Below, piece after piece: positions 42,350 to 52,339 of a stretch of 64,000 nt of DNA (its first letter is position 1; every line of letters starts with the position of its first letter). Below the pieces are notes generated by a model, which was given only the letters and a program-made list of their open reading frames with translations, ran no database searches and was not told the origin of the DNA. Made by a program: the position numbers and the translations under genes. The DNA comes from Babesia bovis T2Bo (lineage: Eukaryota; Apicomplexa; Aconoidasida; Piroplasmida; Babesiidae), in NCBI RefSeq assembly GCF_000165395.2, contig NW_026261571.1, positions 1,698,501 to 1,762,500 on the forward strand, written 5' to 3'.

Positions 42350-43582
42350 CTAATAGAGTCTCTTGCGCTTTGAACGAACACGACAACCAAGGTCCTTCAA
42401 ACTTATACGGAACGATGGGCCCATACTAGAAGATACATAAGCAGCAGAAAGCAACTGGGAACCAGCAAATTCAGGCCTGTTGTTGCGCAAATAATCAACA
42501 ATCGCAAGTAAATTCTCACGAATGTCCTCACGAACCATAGTAACGTCAGCAAAATTGCATTTCACATCACCAGCACGATCAGAACGCAAAATAAATGTAT
42601 TGCAATTCTCAACCTGCATAACACGCTCTAACAGATCCTCAGTATGCTGAATGCAAGTGCCAACAGTTAACGATGGCATCAAACCACGACGACCGAGGGA
42701 ACGGCCAATAGCTGAAAGCTTGTGAAATGTAGCCAAATCAGATAACACAAAGTCAACCTTGGGGTAATCATCAGCTAATTTAAAAGTGTCAATCAATTCA
42801 GCACCACCCACAAAAACAACCTTTGAACAGTTCAAAGCACGCACCTGATCGCAAATATCAGGCTTAGCAAATACACCAATACGACAACGACGCGATTTTA
42901 AAGATTGATGAGGAATAGTAATCAAACGAGCATACTGAGCTGCAGTAGCACGAATCTTCTTACGACTCAAAGGAACGTGAAGTGATACGTCAATACCCTC
43001 AGTAAAACGCGTACCAGATATCAATTTTATACGGTCAATAGCCTCCAATAAGGAATACTCAACACCCTTCTCTGGAAGGTAACGAGCCTTCTTAAGAAGC
43101 CTACGAGGAAGTGACTTAGCTTTCTTGGAAGTATTCGCAGAAGTATCCGTGATAGCTTTTAAATCTAGAGATTCAGTGCCAACAGCTGATTGGCCTGATC
43201 CTTTAGAATTGTCCGTTACTTTATCCTCAGTACTTCCAGATTCTGACGCCTTCTTAGCACCCTTTACAATAACAAATTGCTTTAAGCACTCGTCAATGTC
43301 CTCACGAGGTATGCCAAGAGCTAAGGAACGCTCAATAAACTCGTCACGGTCGGCAACAGTGCCACTAAACGAAGAAGGCTTTAGACTTTTAGAACCACCA
43401 CGCCTACCAGTAGCATATATACCGCGAACACGGTAAGTCAAAGGCAAGCTATTTAGACCCGTGTAATGATATATATAACAAACAGGAGGCACTACAGTAA
43501 CTCCATGAACATTGACAACATTCCCTAAAGATAGAAAGACCCAAAACATACGCAACAAGGCCCAAGCTATACAAGGGAACAT
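42350..43582 (-). CDS. Ribosomal protein uL1, apicoplast-targeted
   Basis: Bacterial-type L1 of the large subunit stalk. The first ATG in frame (43582) gives a protein of 410 residues that opens with a clean signal peptide (MFPCIAWALLRMFWVFLSLG), followed by ~130 residues of basic, serine-rich sequence and then the L1 domain. The latter includes YSLLEAIDRIKLISGTRFTE, IDVSLHVPLSRKKIRATAAQ, RIGVFAKPDICDQVRALNCS, VDFVLSDLATFHKLSAIGRS and LGRRGLMPSLTVGTC (compare bacterial 'LGPRGLMPNPKVGTV'). Signal plus transit sequence plus bacterial-type ribosomal protein argues for the apicoplast. In tandem with WDR33 (12 bp). Confidence 0.88.
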   Translation of the reverse strand: MFPCIAWALLRMFWVFLSLGNVVNVHGVTVVPPVCYIYHYTGLNSLPLTYRVRGIYATGRRGGSKSLKPSSFSGTVADRDEFIERSLALGIPREDIDECLKQFVIVKGAKKASESGSTEDKVTDNSKGSGQSAVGTESLDLKAITDTSANTSKKAKSLPRRLLKKARYLPEKGVEYSLLEAIDRIKLISGTRFTEGIDVSLHVPLSRKKIRATAAQYARLITIPHQSLKSRRCRIGVFAKPDICDQVRALNCSKVVFVGGAELIDTFKLADDYPKVDFVLSDLATFHKLSAIGRSLGRRGLMPSLTVGTCIQHTEDLLERVMQVENCNTFILRSDRAGDVKCNFADVTMVREDIRENLLAIVDYLRNNRPEFAGSQLLSAAYVSSSMGPSFRISLKDLGCRVRSKRKRLY

Positions 43583-45062
43583 CTTGCAGCCATCATTGCT
43601 GCAGATATTAGAAACAAGCCAACAAATTGCTACTACCACATAATGTTGTAAGCTTTCAAGTGAATATAAACAGAGCAGTAACTACAAAACCGCACAATTG
43701 AGGCACTATCAACACAGAGTACCAGTATATACACATTTTATATATAAACACGAAAAATGCATTTAGGCATGTACAGTGTTGATATACTGTATATTGTAGT
43801 AAATATTTTACTTTTTAACCAAGGAATCCTTAGCATATAACCCTTGTGGATCCCAATTGTCTTGGTACAGTTCAAGGACCATAAACAGGGTTATACTTAG
43901 TGAGTATATAGCTCATAATGGTTTTAATAACATATCAACTATGTGGATATTGTTGTTTGCTTAACAATGGATTCCACAAGGAATTTGTAACCTATAGTAC
44001 CAATACCTCCGAAACAAAAGGGGTCAATACTGATTGTATAATAACAGTGTAGAAAATAAAAACAGATTGGACACAAATAATGATATGTTACGCCCAGTAT
44101 CATGTGAATCTACCTGCATACAGAGTACTGATACTTTTGTGCACTAAATATAGAACGAATATAACCAATATATACTAAGGAATCTAAGATGACCATAACA
44201 AATGAACAAGTAAGATCCACAGATATCCCTGATATTATAACATATAGGGCGATATAACCCGTGCAGTATAGCTTATAGTACATGAGCACGAGTGTCACGT
44301 AATACCCTAGACTCCCGCCCGGCACATGTGTTACCGCCAAAATAAAAACGTTGATAATGCAATGTAATATAGTGAACATATAAACATTATTTAAAACACG
44401 CTGCCATTACATAGTACTAAAAAATATGCTAATGTAACCCATAACAGTGACCTAAAAAAGTAAATGCAATTTTCAAACTATAACCTCATATAGACACGCT
44501 ATATATAGCATTTAACAATGTAATAGTACAAACAGAGGAGAGAAAACCAATTTTCTAAAAAGAGGCTGGGAATTGCTCTGATAAATCCAATCTCTGTAGA
44601 GAATGATGTATCACTAAAAACCGATACTATCCATAACAAAGACTCATATAAACTGTAGAAGAAGTGTTGATACGACACAAAAGAAAATGAGCACTGGCAA
44701 TGTTACACCACCGTGTACACCATGAAGGTAAAGCAATAATGCACATCGTAAACTCATGCTACATATGTGTACAGTGTAATCTAAATTATAAAAATGGTAC
44801 TTTAAGTGCCAAAAATAAATAACAAGATCGAATAGGTAACACCGTTACACATTAAACGCGACGCAAGAAGAACACCTGCAAAGCATTTTAAACACCTATA
44901 CCAAGGATATATAACATTTAAATATTGAACCCATATAAAATAAATGCAGAAGATACCATAAAATATCTAAAAAGTAACAAAAAAAGGATACAATGCAACT
45001 AAACTAGGAATATACAAATAAACAAAAAAACAGTTTTATATCCATATAGAGATATAAAGGAA
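43583..45062. other. Longest gene-free stretch, AT-rich
   Basis: About 1.48 kb between divergent genes. It is AT-rich with A runs near 44950-45050. The only frame worth noting is an 89-codon one on the - strand (44379-44110). Its start is an ATG and its product is very hydrophobic (MFTILHCIINVFILAVTHVP; YIALYVIISGISVDLTCSFV). The GC-richer core of that frame is unlike the surroundings, but I recognise no family and hydrophobic frames arise easily in AT-rich DNA. Confidence 0.4.
44110..44379 (-). CDS. Possible small multi-pass membrane protein
   Basis: ATG-initiated frame of 89 codons. It encodes three to four hydrophobic stretches and ends with a basic tail (SAQKYQYSVCR). Weak points: no homology that I can name, no clear neighbours, location inside a long promoter region. 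In favour: the codons of the middle part are GC-richer than the flanks and the frame carries glycine/proline turns between helices. Candidate only. Confidence 0.25.
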   Translation of the reverse strand: MFTILHCIINVFILAVTHVPGGSLGYYVTLVLMYYKLYCTGYIALYVIISGISVDLTCSFVMVILDSLVYIGYIRSIFSAQKYQYSVCR

Positions 45063-47264
45063 ATGTATGAAACAAAAGAAGATATCAATTCAAGTGATAA
45101 AAACCCATGGTCATGGGTATATCACAATAATGACCTAACATCAAAAACAGGTAGATTGTCAATGATGCCCTCGGAACAAACTGTATCGTCATCCTATAAT
45201 GAACATGGAAATGGAAATGATATACAACTAATAAGCTCAGGAATGAGCGAAATGACCCTCAACTCAAGTGATGTAAGATATACGTCCTCAGATGATATAC
45301 CAAGGATACCGACACTCAACCTCGCACTACTAGATAAAAGAGAAAGCTTGCCACTGTCAAGCCTTGGAGAACATGATCAAGCACCGCCACCACAATTTAA
45401 CGTAAAAATGGCCAAGGATGAAACAATAGTGGCGGAACTTAATCGCATACAGTCACAATTACAAAGTAAACTCAGCACCGTGAGGATGGAGTACCAAGCA
45501 GGACTCACTAATTCATCACTTAGAGGATTTGATAAAAAAAGAACAAATAGAATGATAAGTATATGCTCCGATGATACCGTGTCGCTGCATAGCAGCTCAT
45601 CAGAAGGTGTAGTGCACGAAGGACGATTCGGAATACCAAAGGCATTTGCAAAGTATACCCAACCAATGACAAATAAACCAGAGCCCAATGTAACACAAAA
45701 TGGATCTACTAATAATCCAAGAAGAAATGTGCCACACAACCTGCAATATATCATCAATAGCGCAGGTGGAGGCACATATGACCCAAATGAAAATATACAT
45801 GGATACTATCCATCAAGAAGAGAAATATCAGTAGCGGGTTTACGAAAAGCAGCATCGGGAGATTACACAGCAACGCCCTCGAGGTTGATTAACTCAAATG
45901 ACTACAATAATACCGTAATGGGACTAAGGAAAGCAGTATCCAGCGATTATACTTCCGTACCATCCGGACCTAGAAATGCAATTACAAGCGAATATAGCAG
46001 CACTTCATCAGGATTCAGAAATGCGGTCTCTAAAAATTACAACACCATGTCAGTAGGTCCCAGGAACCCAGCTTCCACCGACTATAGTACCAGCACCCCT
46101 GGACTTATAAAAGCAATGTCTGATGACTACGCGAATACAGTGACACAGCTGAAAATGTCAACGCCAAAACCACCAAGAAATATTGGAATGTATAATGAAT
46201 CTATACTGGAAGATATACTGAAACGGGAAAAATTGAAGAATGACAGTGATGAACAAGATGATATACAAGAAGCAACGTCAACAGAAAAACAACAAGAAGA
46301 AAGTCAAATAAGCCTAATCACGTCAAATGTGTACAACTTTATCGAGGGATTTATAAATACAGGTAATACCTCAAGCTCAAGCCAAAGCACAAAAGAAAAT
46401 GAAGCACCGAAGCGATCAAATACTAGTACAAGAAGCATGAGATGTCGACAAGAAGCTATGCGCAGTGAAATAGAGAAACAAACTAATATACAACCACACG
46501 AATACGCAAGCACTATAGTCAACAATAGCAACGGACAACAGAGGGCACTACCACAAAGACATGCATACAATGCAATAGTTGAACAGGAAACCAAAAATAT
46601 GATATACAACGCAATGTACAGGGGTAAAGCAAAATCTACACATAGTGAACAATCAGATGAAGATCAATGTAGCTCATATAAAATTGTCTCAGTCAGCGCA
46701 TCAGAAGTAGAGGAAGTTAGCAAACTATACGGGAGCAATATAGATAATCTACAGGACCCAAGAGCCAATAAAATAGTGGAAAGAAATATAGACGGCACAG
46801 CGTTGACACATCTACCAACAACAAGTGGGAATCACGTCAAAGCAGTGGCAGACTACTCACTGGAGTACCTAAATCAACTGTCAAAAGTTAACTCTAAATG
46901 CGCGTTACTGAGACAAACGGAAACCGAATCTATAAATGAAACACGAGGAGTAAATGGAGCACGAATGCGCAGATCAAGCGTTAGCCCATGGTTCAAGAAT
47001 CCACTGGGAGAAAAAGCATGGGCACAAAGAGCAAAGTCATCCAATTATGACGGATTCGTAACAAGTAATGACGAAGCTAAAGTGTATGTGGACCCAATGC
47101 AAAATATGTTCCTACAAGAACAAATGGAACAAATCGCAACATACAGAACAGAAGATGAAAAGAAAACACAAAAAATACTAGACCCATTCTACGAATATGA
47201 AAGATTAAAACAAAATAAAATACAAGGCAAAACAAATCAACAAAGGACACCATTGAGAAATTAA
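45063..47264 (+). CDS. Large disordered protein with 15-residue tandem repeats
   Basis: Single-exon protein of 733 residues that I do not recognise. It is rich in asparagine, serine and threonine with very few hydrophobic stretches, so it is mostly disordered. No signal peptide or transmembrane segment. Residues 259-361 consist of seven degenerate tandem repeats (separate entry). A short, better-ordered part near the C-terminus (KNPLGEKAWAQRAKSSNYDG; QEQMEQIATYRTEDEKKTQK) is likely helical. The codons are strongly A-ending, following the strand bias of this part of the window. A cytoskeletal or pellicle scaffold would be a guess. The next gene (SH3 protein) lies on the same strand. Confidence 0.65.
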   Translation: MYETKEDINSSDKNPWSWVYHNNDLTSKTGRLSMMPSEQTVSSSYNEHGNGNDIQLISSGMSEMTLNSSDVRYTSSDDIPRIPTLNLALLDKRESLPLSSLGEHDQAPPPQFNVKMAKDETIVAELNRIQSQLQSKLSTVRMEYQAGLTNSSLRGFDKKRTNRMISICSDDTVSLHSSSSEGVVHEGRFGIPKAFAKYTQPMTNKPEPNVTQNGSTNNPRRNVPHNLQYIINSAGGGTYDPNENIHGYYPSRREISVAGLRKAASGDYTATPSRLINSNDYNNTVMGLRKAVSSDYTSVPSGPRNAITSEYSSTSSGFRNAVSKNYNTMSVGPRNPASTDYSTSTPGLIKAMSDDYANTVTQLKMSTPKPPRNIGMYNESILEDILKREKLKNDSDEQDDIQEATSTEKQQEESQISLITSNVYNFIEGFINTGNTSSSSQSTKENEAPKRSNTSTRSMRCRQEAMRSEIEKQTNIQPHEYASTIVNNSNGQQRALPQRHAYNAIVEQETKNMIYNAMYRGKAKSTHSEQSDEDQCSSYKIVSVSASEVEEVSKLYGSNIDNLQDPRANKIVERNIDGTALTHLPTTSGNHVKAVADYSLEYLNQLSKVNSKCALLRQTETESINETRGVNGARMRRSSVSPWFKNPLGEKAWAQRAKSSNYDGFVTSNDEAKVYVDPMQNMFLQEQMEQIATYRTEDEKKTQKILDPFYEYERLKQNKIQGKTNQQRTPLRN
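45837..46145 (+). repeat. Seven 45-bp (15-residue) tandem repeats within a coding region
   Basis: The encoded units are GLRKAASGDYTATPS, RLINSNDYNNTVM (two residues shorter), GLRKAVSSDYTSVPS, GPRNAITSEYSSTSS, GFRNAVSKNYNTMSV, GPRNPASTDYSTSTP and GLIKAMSDDYANTVT. The consensus is G-x-[RI]-[KN]-A-x-S-x-[DE]-Y-[ST]-x-x-x-x. The glycine, position 3-5 basic/alanine and the tyrosine are the most constant. DNA copies have diverged considerably, so the array is old rather than freshly expanded. Each unit has several serine/threonine residues near a fixed tyrosine, which would suit repeated phosphorylation. Confidence 0.8.
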
Positions 47265-47795
47265 AAATAGAAGCAATAAAAACCATCGCATGTATACTAC
47301 GCGACGACGCGATGTAATACACATAACTAAATTATAACCTCCTGGTAAATATGATAATAATATATACGTTGCATTGCAAAAAGGGTAACGAATGCTCAAG
47401 GAAGCAGATAATAGCGACATGACACATCAAGTACGGAAAACAATCATGCAAAGTACTAAACGACAAAATTACTAAAGAGATAAAATATATTCCACAAACA
47501 ATGTTTTTAAGTAAAAAATAGAAATTGCATATGCAATTCAATTCATAAATAACAGTCAGTTGAACAAAAAGTGCACACAATACCATAAACGCTAGCAACA
47601 AGCATCCACAACGTATAAAACATGGTATAACACCTAAACTATAATACAGGAACAAAGTAATAACGTTAACAAATTCTGTAAATCACTTACCAAAGCAAAA
47701 TACGCACACCAACCCCCAGACGCGCCAATATACACCACCACCAGAAGCAACCAAAGGACCGATTGAAATATACCCATCTAATAAAGGGTAAAAAC
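47265..47795. other. Intergenic region upstream of the SH3 gene
   Basis: About 530 bp of A-rich sequence. Hydrophobic frames on the - strand here (for example 47655-47332) follow from T-rich composition and overlap no recognisable gene. Promoter and 5' leader of the SH3 gene are expected. Confidence 0.4.
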
Positions 47796-48987
47796 ATGGC
47801 AAAAAGACGATTGATTTTTGCGTGCACTGTCATGGTAGAAAAACTGAAAGCTGAAGCTTACGACACGCAAGGAGTCTAGCGCAACCTGGAAAAAAATGCT
47901 AGAAGTATGCCAAAATTATGAACCAAAAGGAACTAAGATCCATACAGAAGCACCCAAAGGGGCAGTAACAATCTCACAGTTCGTCAAAGGAACGAGAGAA
48001 GGAACTTTAGACCGCAAGTCATTGGATGCAATGGATGATACTACCCAGCATAATATAATTGCCACCGGCCAACATAGAAAGGATATAGATACAGCATCTA
48101 CATCACCAGAGTCAAACTCGGTTATCACGGAATACAGAAATGGATATATGTGGAAAACAAACCAATACACCTCAGACAACAAGGACTGTAAAGCAACACG
48201 CAACATGTACAACAGACAATCGTGGGAAAGCGAAAAATACCATGGAGCTTTGTCAGATAGCAATCCAAACGGAAGACTATCCTCAAGTGCCGAAATGAAT
48301 ACAACAATGCTCTGTAAAAGGGTGGGAGATGCAAAATACCACCAAATTACAGAGACAGGTAGCGAATCGCAAAGAGTACAAAGCTCTGAAGGAGGTATAT
48401 ATATATCGGACATATCGGAAAGCATTTTCGCGAAAACGAAACGCTCAAACTCCTTCACAGGAGCAGCGTCATACGGAGAGCAAACATCACAACAGAATAA
48501 ACAAAACGACACAGATACAAGCTATAGCCTCGCAGAAACAGAAAATGGAATCCTGCTGAATGCATTCGTAACTGACCTGAGAAATAAAAGAAAAACAAAC
48601 AGAAACTACCCAAACGATCTCCTGTCATTTACAAACAACAAATTTACATATATTAAAGGACCATTGGGATTCCCAACGATATTCAGAGATTCGCAACAAA
48701 ATGAAATGATCAAAAGCGAATCGAGCACGATGCCTCTCACCGTATTCTCAGCGTACACGCCATCGCATATAGAAGAGAACGCAATCGCAGTTCAACCAAC
48801 AGATAAAGTGCACCTGCTAGCAAGACATAACCAATGGATATACGTAAGAATAGCATTCTCAAAGCGTATAGAATCAAAAGGGAAAACAGGTTGGATACCA
48901 GAATATACGCTAATAGAACCCGAACTGTTCTCACGTAGACTGTTGCATACAGCAAACCGCACACATACTTTTAATAAATTTGTATAG
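47796..48987 (+). CDS. SH3-domain protein
   Basis: The safe part is the exon 47896-48987 (363 residues from an internal ATG). I prefer a longer model. An ATG at 47796 opens a 39-nt exon (to 47834), then a 22-nt intron (47835-47856, gtagaa...gaag), then an exon from 47857 continuing in frame through SSATWKKMLEVCQNYEP, which adds 26 residues. The first 250 residues are polar and disordered. The C-terminus forms an SH3 fold: TVFSAYTPSHIEENAIAVQ, DKVHLLARHNQWIYVRIAF, then KGKTGWIPEYTLIEPE, with the ALYDY-like start, the W of the n-Src/distal region and the GxxPxxY end all recognisable. SH3 domains bind proline-rich ligands and are few in apicomplexans. The partner is unknown. PAC3 starts 12 bp downstream. 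Confidence 0.7.
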
Positions 48988-48999
48988 TCATGTATCAAA

Positions 49000-49531
49000 A
49001 TGAATGATCGCGAAATAGAACACTCAAACGATAAAATATGGCCAGCAACAACGTTCAAGCAATTTACAGTGACTACAGACACAGATTCCAGTATGTATAT
49101 GGTATATATAACTCTGTATAACGCACAGAATACAATTATGAATCTCTAGTTATCAAATACGCTAACGCATGGCAAGTGTTCATCACACATAGCGGTAAAA
49201 TCGCAAGCTGGGTATTTAACCATATTAAAACATATAAAACGCAGATATGTGCATCAGCAGACACACCACACAGTGATGTATACAGTGTTAAGACACTACT
49301 AGGTAACAGGTAACTAACCAGGAATCTATCATATAACCTCCCAGACTACAGGAACATCATGCCGTATACGCACGCACATTAATCAAGATACTCTGCGACT
49401 CATTAGGCAACAGAAAGCAATTGGAACTGGATCGTGATACGGTAATGATACTAGGAATGGATGTCCACGATGATACCACGCAAACGTTCAAGCAAATAAC
49501 TGAACAGATAAAAGACATGTTTCTAATATAA
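49000..49531 (+). CDS. Proteasome assembly chaperone 3 (PSMG3)-like
   Basis: Found only by splicing: exons 49000-49090, 49129-49309 and 49345-49531 with introns of 38 and 35 nt give 152 residues in frame. The motif VYSVKTLLGNRLQEHHAVYA spans exons 2 and 3; with RTLIKILCDSLGNRKQLELD after it, it matches PAC3 ('ITTKVLLGxDEPLxHVxAKxLVxxVSxExGNRxVLLAxxVKD'). The preceding strand AWQVFITHSGKIASWVF fits 'xxVVVTQFGKIGTLV'. The end TTQTFKQITEQIKDMF fits the last helix. PAC3 works with PAC4 as a scaffold for the alpha ring of the 20S proteasome. The gene lies 12 bp after the SH3 protein on the same strand. Sequence similarity in this family is low in general, so the call rests on the ordered pattern. 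Confidence 0.72.
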
Positions 49532-49605
49532 CGTAATGCAGTTTGTTGCAACAGTAATAGTACACAGCATAATTCATGGAATTGCTACTAATGATAACCA
49601 GAATA

Positions 49606-50565
49606 TTACGATAACTTCTTCTTGCAGTAACTCGTAAACTTAGAAGCCGCCACATAAGGAGTGAGAGTAATAGTTTTGACACAGTGCTTTGCACGACGAA
49701 TCTGACGACCTATCAAACCAGGCTTCTTAGCCACAGTGTCACTGTTTGCCATAGCACCAGCCGAACCCATGACATCATTGTTGCAATCCTCCTCATTGTA
49801 AGAGTTAGAATACATATCGTCTTCGTACATAGTACCACCCATGTCATACTCATCGTAGTTGCCATAACCAGCACGGTTCGTGTTATAACCTGAACCAGGT
49901 GATGCATCATTATCCTCACTAGAACTGTCATAGGCATCCGGGTTAAATGCATTACTGAAGTCAATGTCCTCTTCCTCAATGGATGCGTTATTAAACGCCT
50001 TGGCATGATGAATTACCATACGATGGCGCTGACCACCGTCAGACACCGTCTTATCATTGTCAGACCCTTCTGAAGATACATCGTCATTTTGTTGCAGGTC
50101 ATTGCCATCGATGGCACTTCCCTCATCCACAGTGTTCTCACGTTGGTCCACTTCAGAAGGTACCGAAGAACTCGCGCGAAGATCATCAGTGCTAAGACTA
50201 CCGTCTAAAACAATGCACTGGTTAACATCAGCCACCTTAACCTCTGAATCATCCTGATCACTAACAGGAGTAATACGATGTACGCGTATACCACACTTCA
50301 TAGGACCACGGTCCTCAAACTGGTTGTAATCAGAAGAAGATTGCTCACCATCAGAGTCATCTTCAGAGTTACTTACACTGTCATCAGCAGATGCATGAAC
50401 CTCAGATGAACCTTCATCAGCACGATCTGAAACTGAATTGCTGCCATCTGATTCCACAATATGGCTAGGATTAATGTCCAAATTGCCCACTGCAGACGAC
50501 AATACCTCATCGTCAGAACGAGACGACGCAGAAGATGGACTTGCTGAACCTTCCGACATTGACAT
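49606..50565 (-). CDS. Acidic serine-rich disordered protein, unrecognised
   Basis: 319 residues, single exon, starting MSMSEGSASPSSASSRSDDE. About the first 270 residues are dominated by Ser, Asp, Glu and Asn with many casein-kinase-2-type sites (SEDDSDGEQSSSDYNQFED). The last ~45 residues are basic and more ordered (LIGRQIRRAKHCVKTITLTP, then KFTSYCKKKLS). Acidic body with basic tail occurs in nuclear or histone-binding proteins, but there is no motif to decide. Two in-frame ATGs (50565, 50559) are equally good starts. It is convergent with PAC3. Confidence 0.6.
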   Translation of the reverse strand: MSMSEGSASPSSASSRSDDEVLSSAVGNLDINPSHIVESDGSNSVSDRADEGSSEVHASADDSVSNSEDDSDGEQSSSDYNQFEDRGPMKCGIRVHRITPVSDQDDSEVKVADVNQCIVLDGSLSTDDLRASSSVPSEVDQRENTVDEGSAIDGNDLQQNDDVSSEGSDNDKTVSDGGQRHRMVIHHAKAFNNASIEEEDIDFSNAFNPDAYDSSSEDNDASPGSGYNTNRAGYGNYDEYDMGGTMYEDDMYSNSYNEEDCNNDVMGSAGAMANSDTVAKKPGLIGRQIRRAKHCVKTITLTPYVAASKFTSYCKKKLS

Positions 50566-50832
50566 ATAAATATACAATCAACTACAAAATAACTGGATTC
50601 TTTCAACAGATTAATTTAGTAATATATTTTTTATAGTACATCATAGAAATACAAGTTTTACAGCACCGAATATCAGCTAAATACAAGACTCGGAGATGCA
50701 CAGAAGCAATGTGGTACCCGCAAATAAGTTAAAAGAGCAAACCAGCACATTGCCATCAAATGTGTAATTATATTTATCATATAAATTAAAATAAAGTACA
50801 AACAGTATCAAGTATCTATGAGGCCACACGGA

Positions 50833-51639
50833 TCACTTAACGGCAACATAAATTGATATCCGGATAGAAGATATCAAACGCTCGCGCCCTGATAACTCAA
50901 CATTGGCAGCAGAATATTGCAACGGATTATAAAAATCTGTACCCGAAGTAGACGCTCCTTCATCCAAAGTGCATTTGTAGACGTCATCATAACATGATAC
51001 CGAACCTGTAGTGATCTCAACTTTTAAAATACGCTTTACAATATCCTCTAAAGCTTTATTGGTAGCCGTATAACACCCGATGCAGCTATCGCCAATACCG
51101 TGCTTCATACGCTCACCGTCAGCGGAAACCACTGTACCCGAACATTCAGCACATAATACTCTTACCGGACGACCACGTATACGTTCATGGGCTTCCATGT
51201 ATATATCCTTCACGTAGCTGTAAATGTCTTGCAATAAGTAAAGAGCACGGGTTACACAACGACCTGTGCCATAAAGAATCACACCAGAGCCGCATTGACG
51301 TTCTGGACGCTTGGAAAGAGCATTATACACCGAAGATACGTCACACTTTTCATTAGAAAGATCCTCGAATTGCGATAATAACTTGGCACGGTTACCCAAA
51401 ACACCAGTCTGCTTATTAGCATGGTAGTCACGAAGGAAACGTGACGAACAGAGGTCGGGAAACCTAGATAACTGCCAACGAAGTAAATGTGTCGCACGCT
51501 GAAAATAAACACATAAAGGTACACGATAGGTGATGTAAATCTCGTTGTGTAATTTCTTTACCACAAATAATGGACGTTTTGATATCACAGTAGTTGTACC
51601 GGATTCCGGTATGGAACTGTCATCAGACATGCTTGCCAT
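50833..51639 (-). CDS. Alba-like nucleic-acid-binding protein with insertions, putative
   Basis: 268 residues, single exon. Two segments fit the Alba/Rpp20-25 fold in order: KKLHNEIYITYRVPLCVYFQ (compare 'NEIRVTxxxxxxxYIxxAxxLL') and CGSGVILYGTGRCVTRALYLL (compare 'VxIxAxGxAIxKAVxVAE'). They are separated by an ~75-residue insert, whereas in ordinary Alba proteins the gap is about 10. A further insert holds two CxxC pairs (LCAECSGTV and SCIGCYTAT) that may bind zinc. A strand-like KVEITTGSVSCYDDV follows, as in Alba. Alba proteins bind RNA or are subunits of RNase P/MRP. The call is by eye and moderate; the CxxC pairs could also signal an unrelated zinc-ribbon protein. Confidence 0.45.
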   Translation of the reverse strand: MASMSDDSSIPESGTTTVISKRPLFVVKKLHNEIYITYRVPLCVYFQRATHLLRWQLSRFPDLCSSRFLRDYHANKQTGVLGNRAKLLSQFEDLSNEKCDVSSVYNALSKRPERQCGSGVILYGTGRCVTRALYLLQDIYSYVKDIYMEAHERIRGRPVRVLCAECSGTVVSADGERMKHGIGDSCIGCYTATNKALEDIVKRILKVEITTGSVSCYDDVYKCTLDEGASTSGTDFYNPLQYSAANVELSGRERLISSIRISIYVAVK

Positions 51640-52339
51640 GATCTTGAACAATTGAATCAGTTATAATCACGTCCGGTACCTTGAATGAGAAACGGTCCTA
51701 GCAACCAGCATACTGCACTTAGCTAATAGAATCCAGAAGTCTAGTGCAATACCATCACACAGATGGGAAATAAGTAACCATATAGATTATATGTATATTA
51801 AAATAGTAGCTAAAATAACACAAGGCGTCACTAATGAGAATTATATGCTTACATAGTGCATATGTTTGAACGCTACAATACACACCAATAGTAATTTGTA
51901 CGTTTCCAATATCTCTAGCACATTAAATGGCGTAATATACTTAATGTGTAGCTATAGAGAGTATATTGTACCCCCAAAGAATCAGGTAATACTAATGAAT
52001 GATGCGAAGGAATCGCAAAGAATCACTGATGCAGCTGACCATGAAAAAAGTGACACGCAGCGACACTGCAGTCCATAACCCGTTATGTCCAATCTCTAGG
52101 TCACAATAATGTATAAGTATAGGTCACTTACACCTACGATGCGAAAATGGCTGTACCAGAGATTAACATAGGTCATCTATAGACACCTAAATAACTCCAA
52201 TGTGAACATCAATTACACACCTTTAGTTAAGCAAACAGACAGTTAGCATCTTTATAACAAATAACCATGTAATCACTCCTTAAGTTACAGTGTAAATAGA
52301 TTTAAACGATAACGTAAGATTACTCACATTAACAGGAAA
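51640..52339. other. Divergent promoter region, Alba-like / secreted protein
   Basis: About 700 bp, AT-rich. A + strand frame (51866-52078) ends with a polar, coding-looking stretch from an ATG at 51997 (MNDAKESQRITDAADHEKSD), but no continuing exon was found. I treat it as an upstream frame of unknown meaning. Confidence 0.35.

Noticed and set aside
47332..47655. Hydrophobic 107-codon - strand frame
   Set aside because: Arises from T-rich - strand composition; no homology, and several overlapping hydrophobic frames occur in the same stretch.
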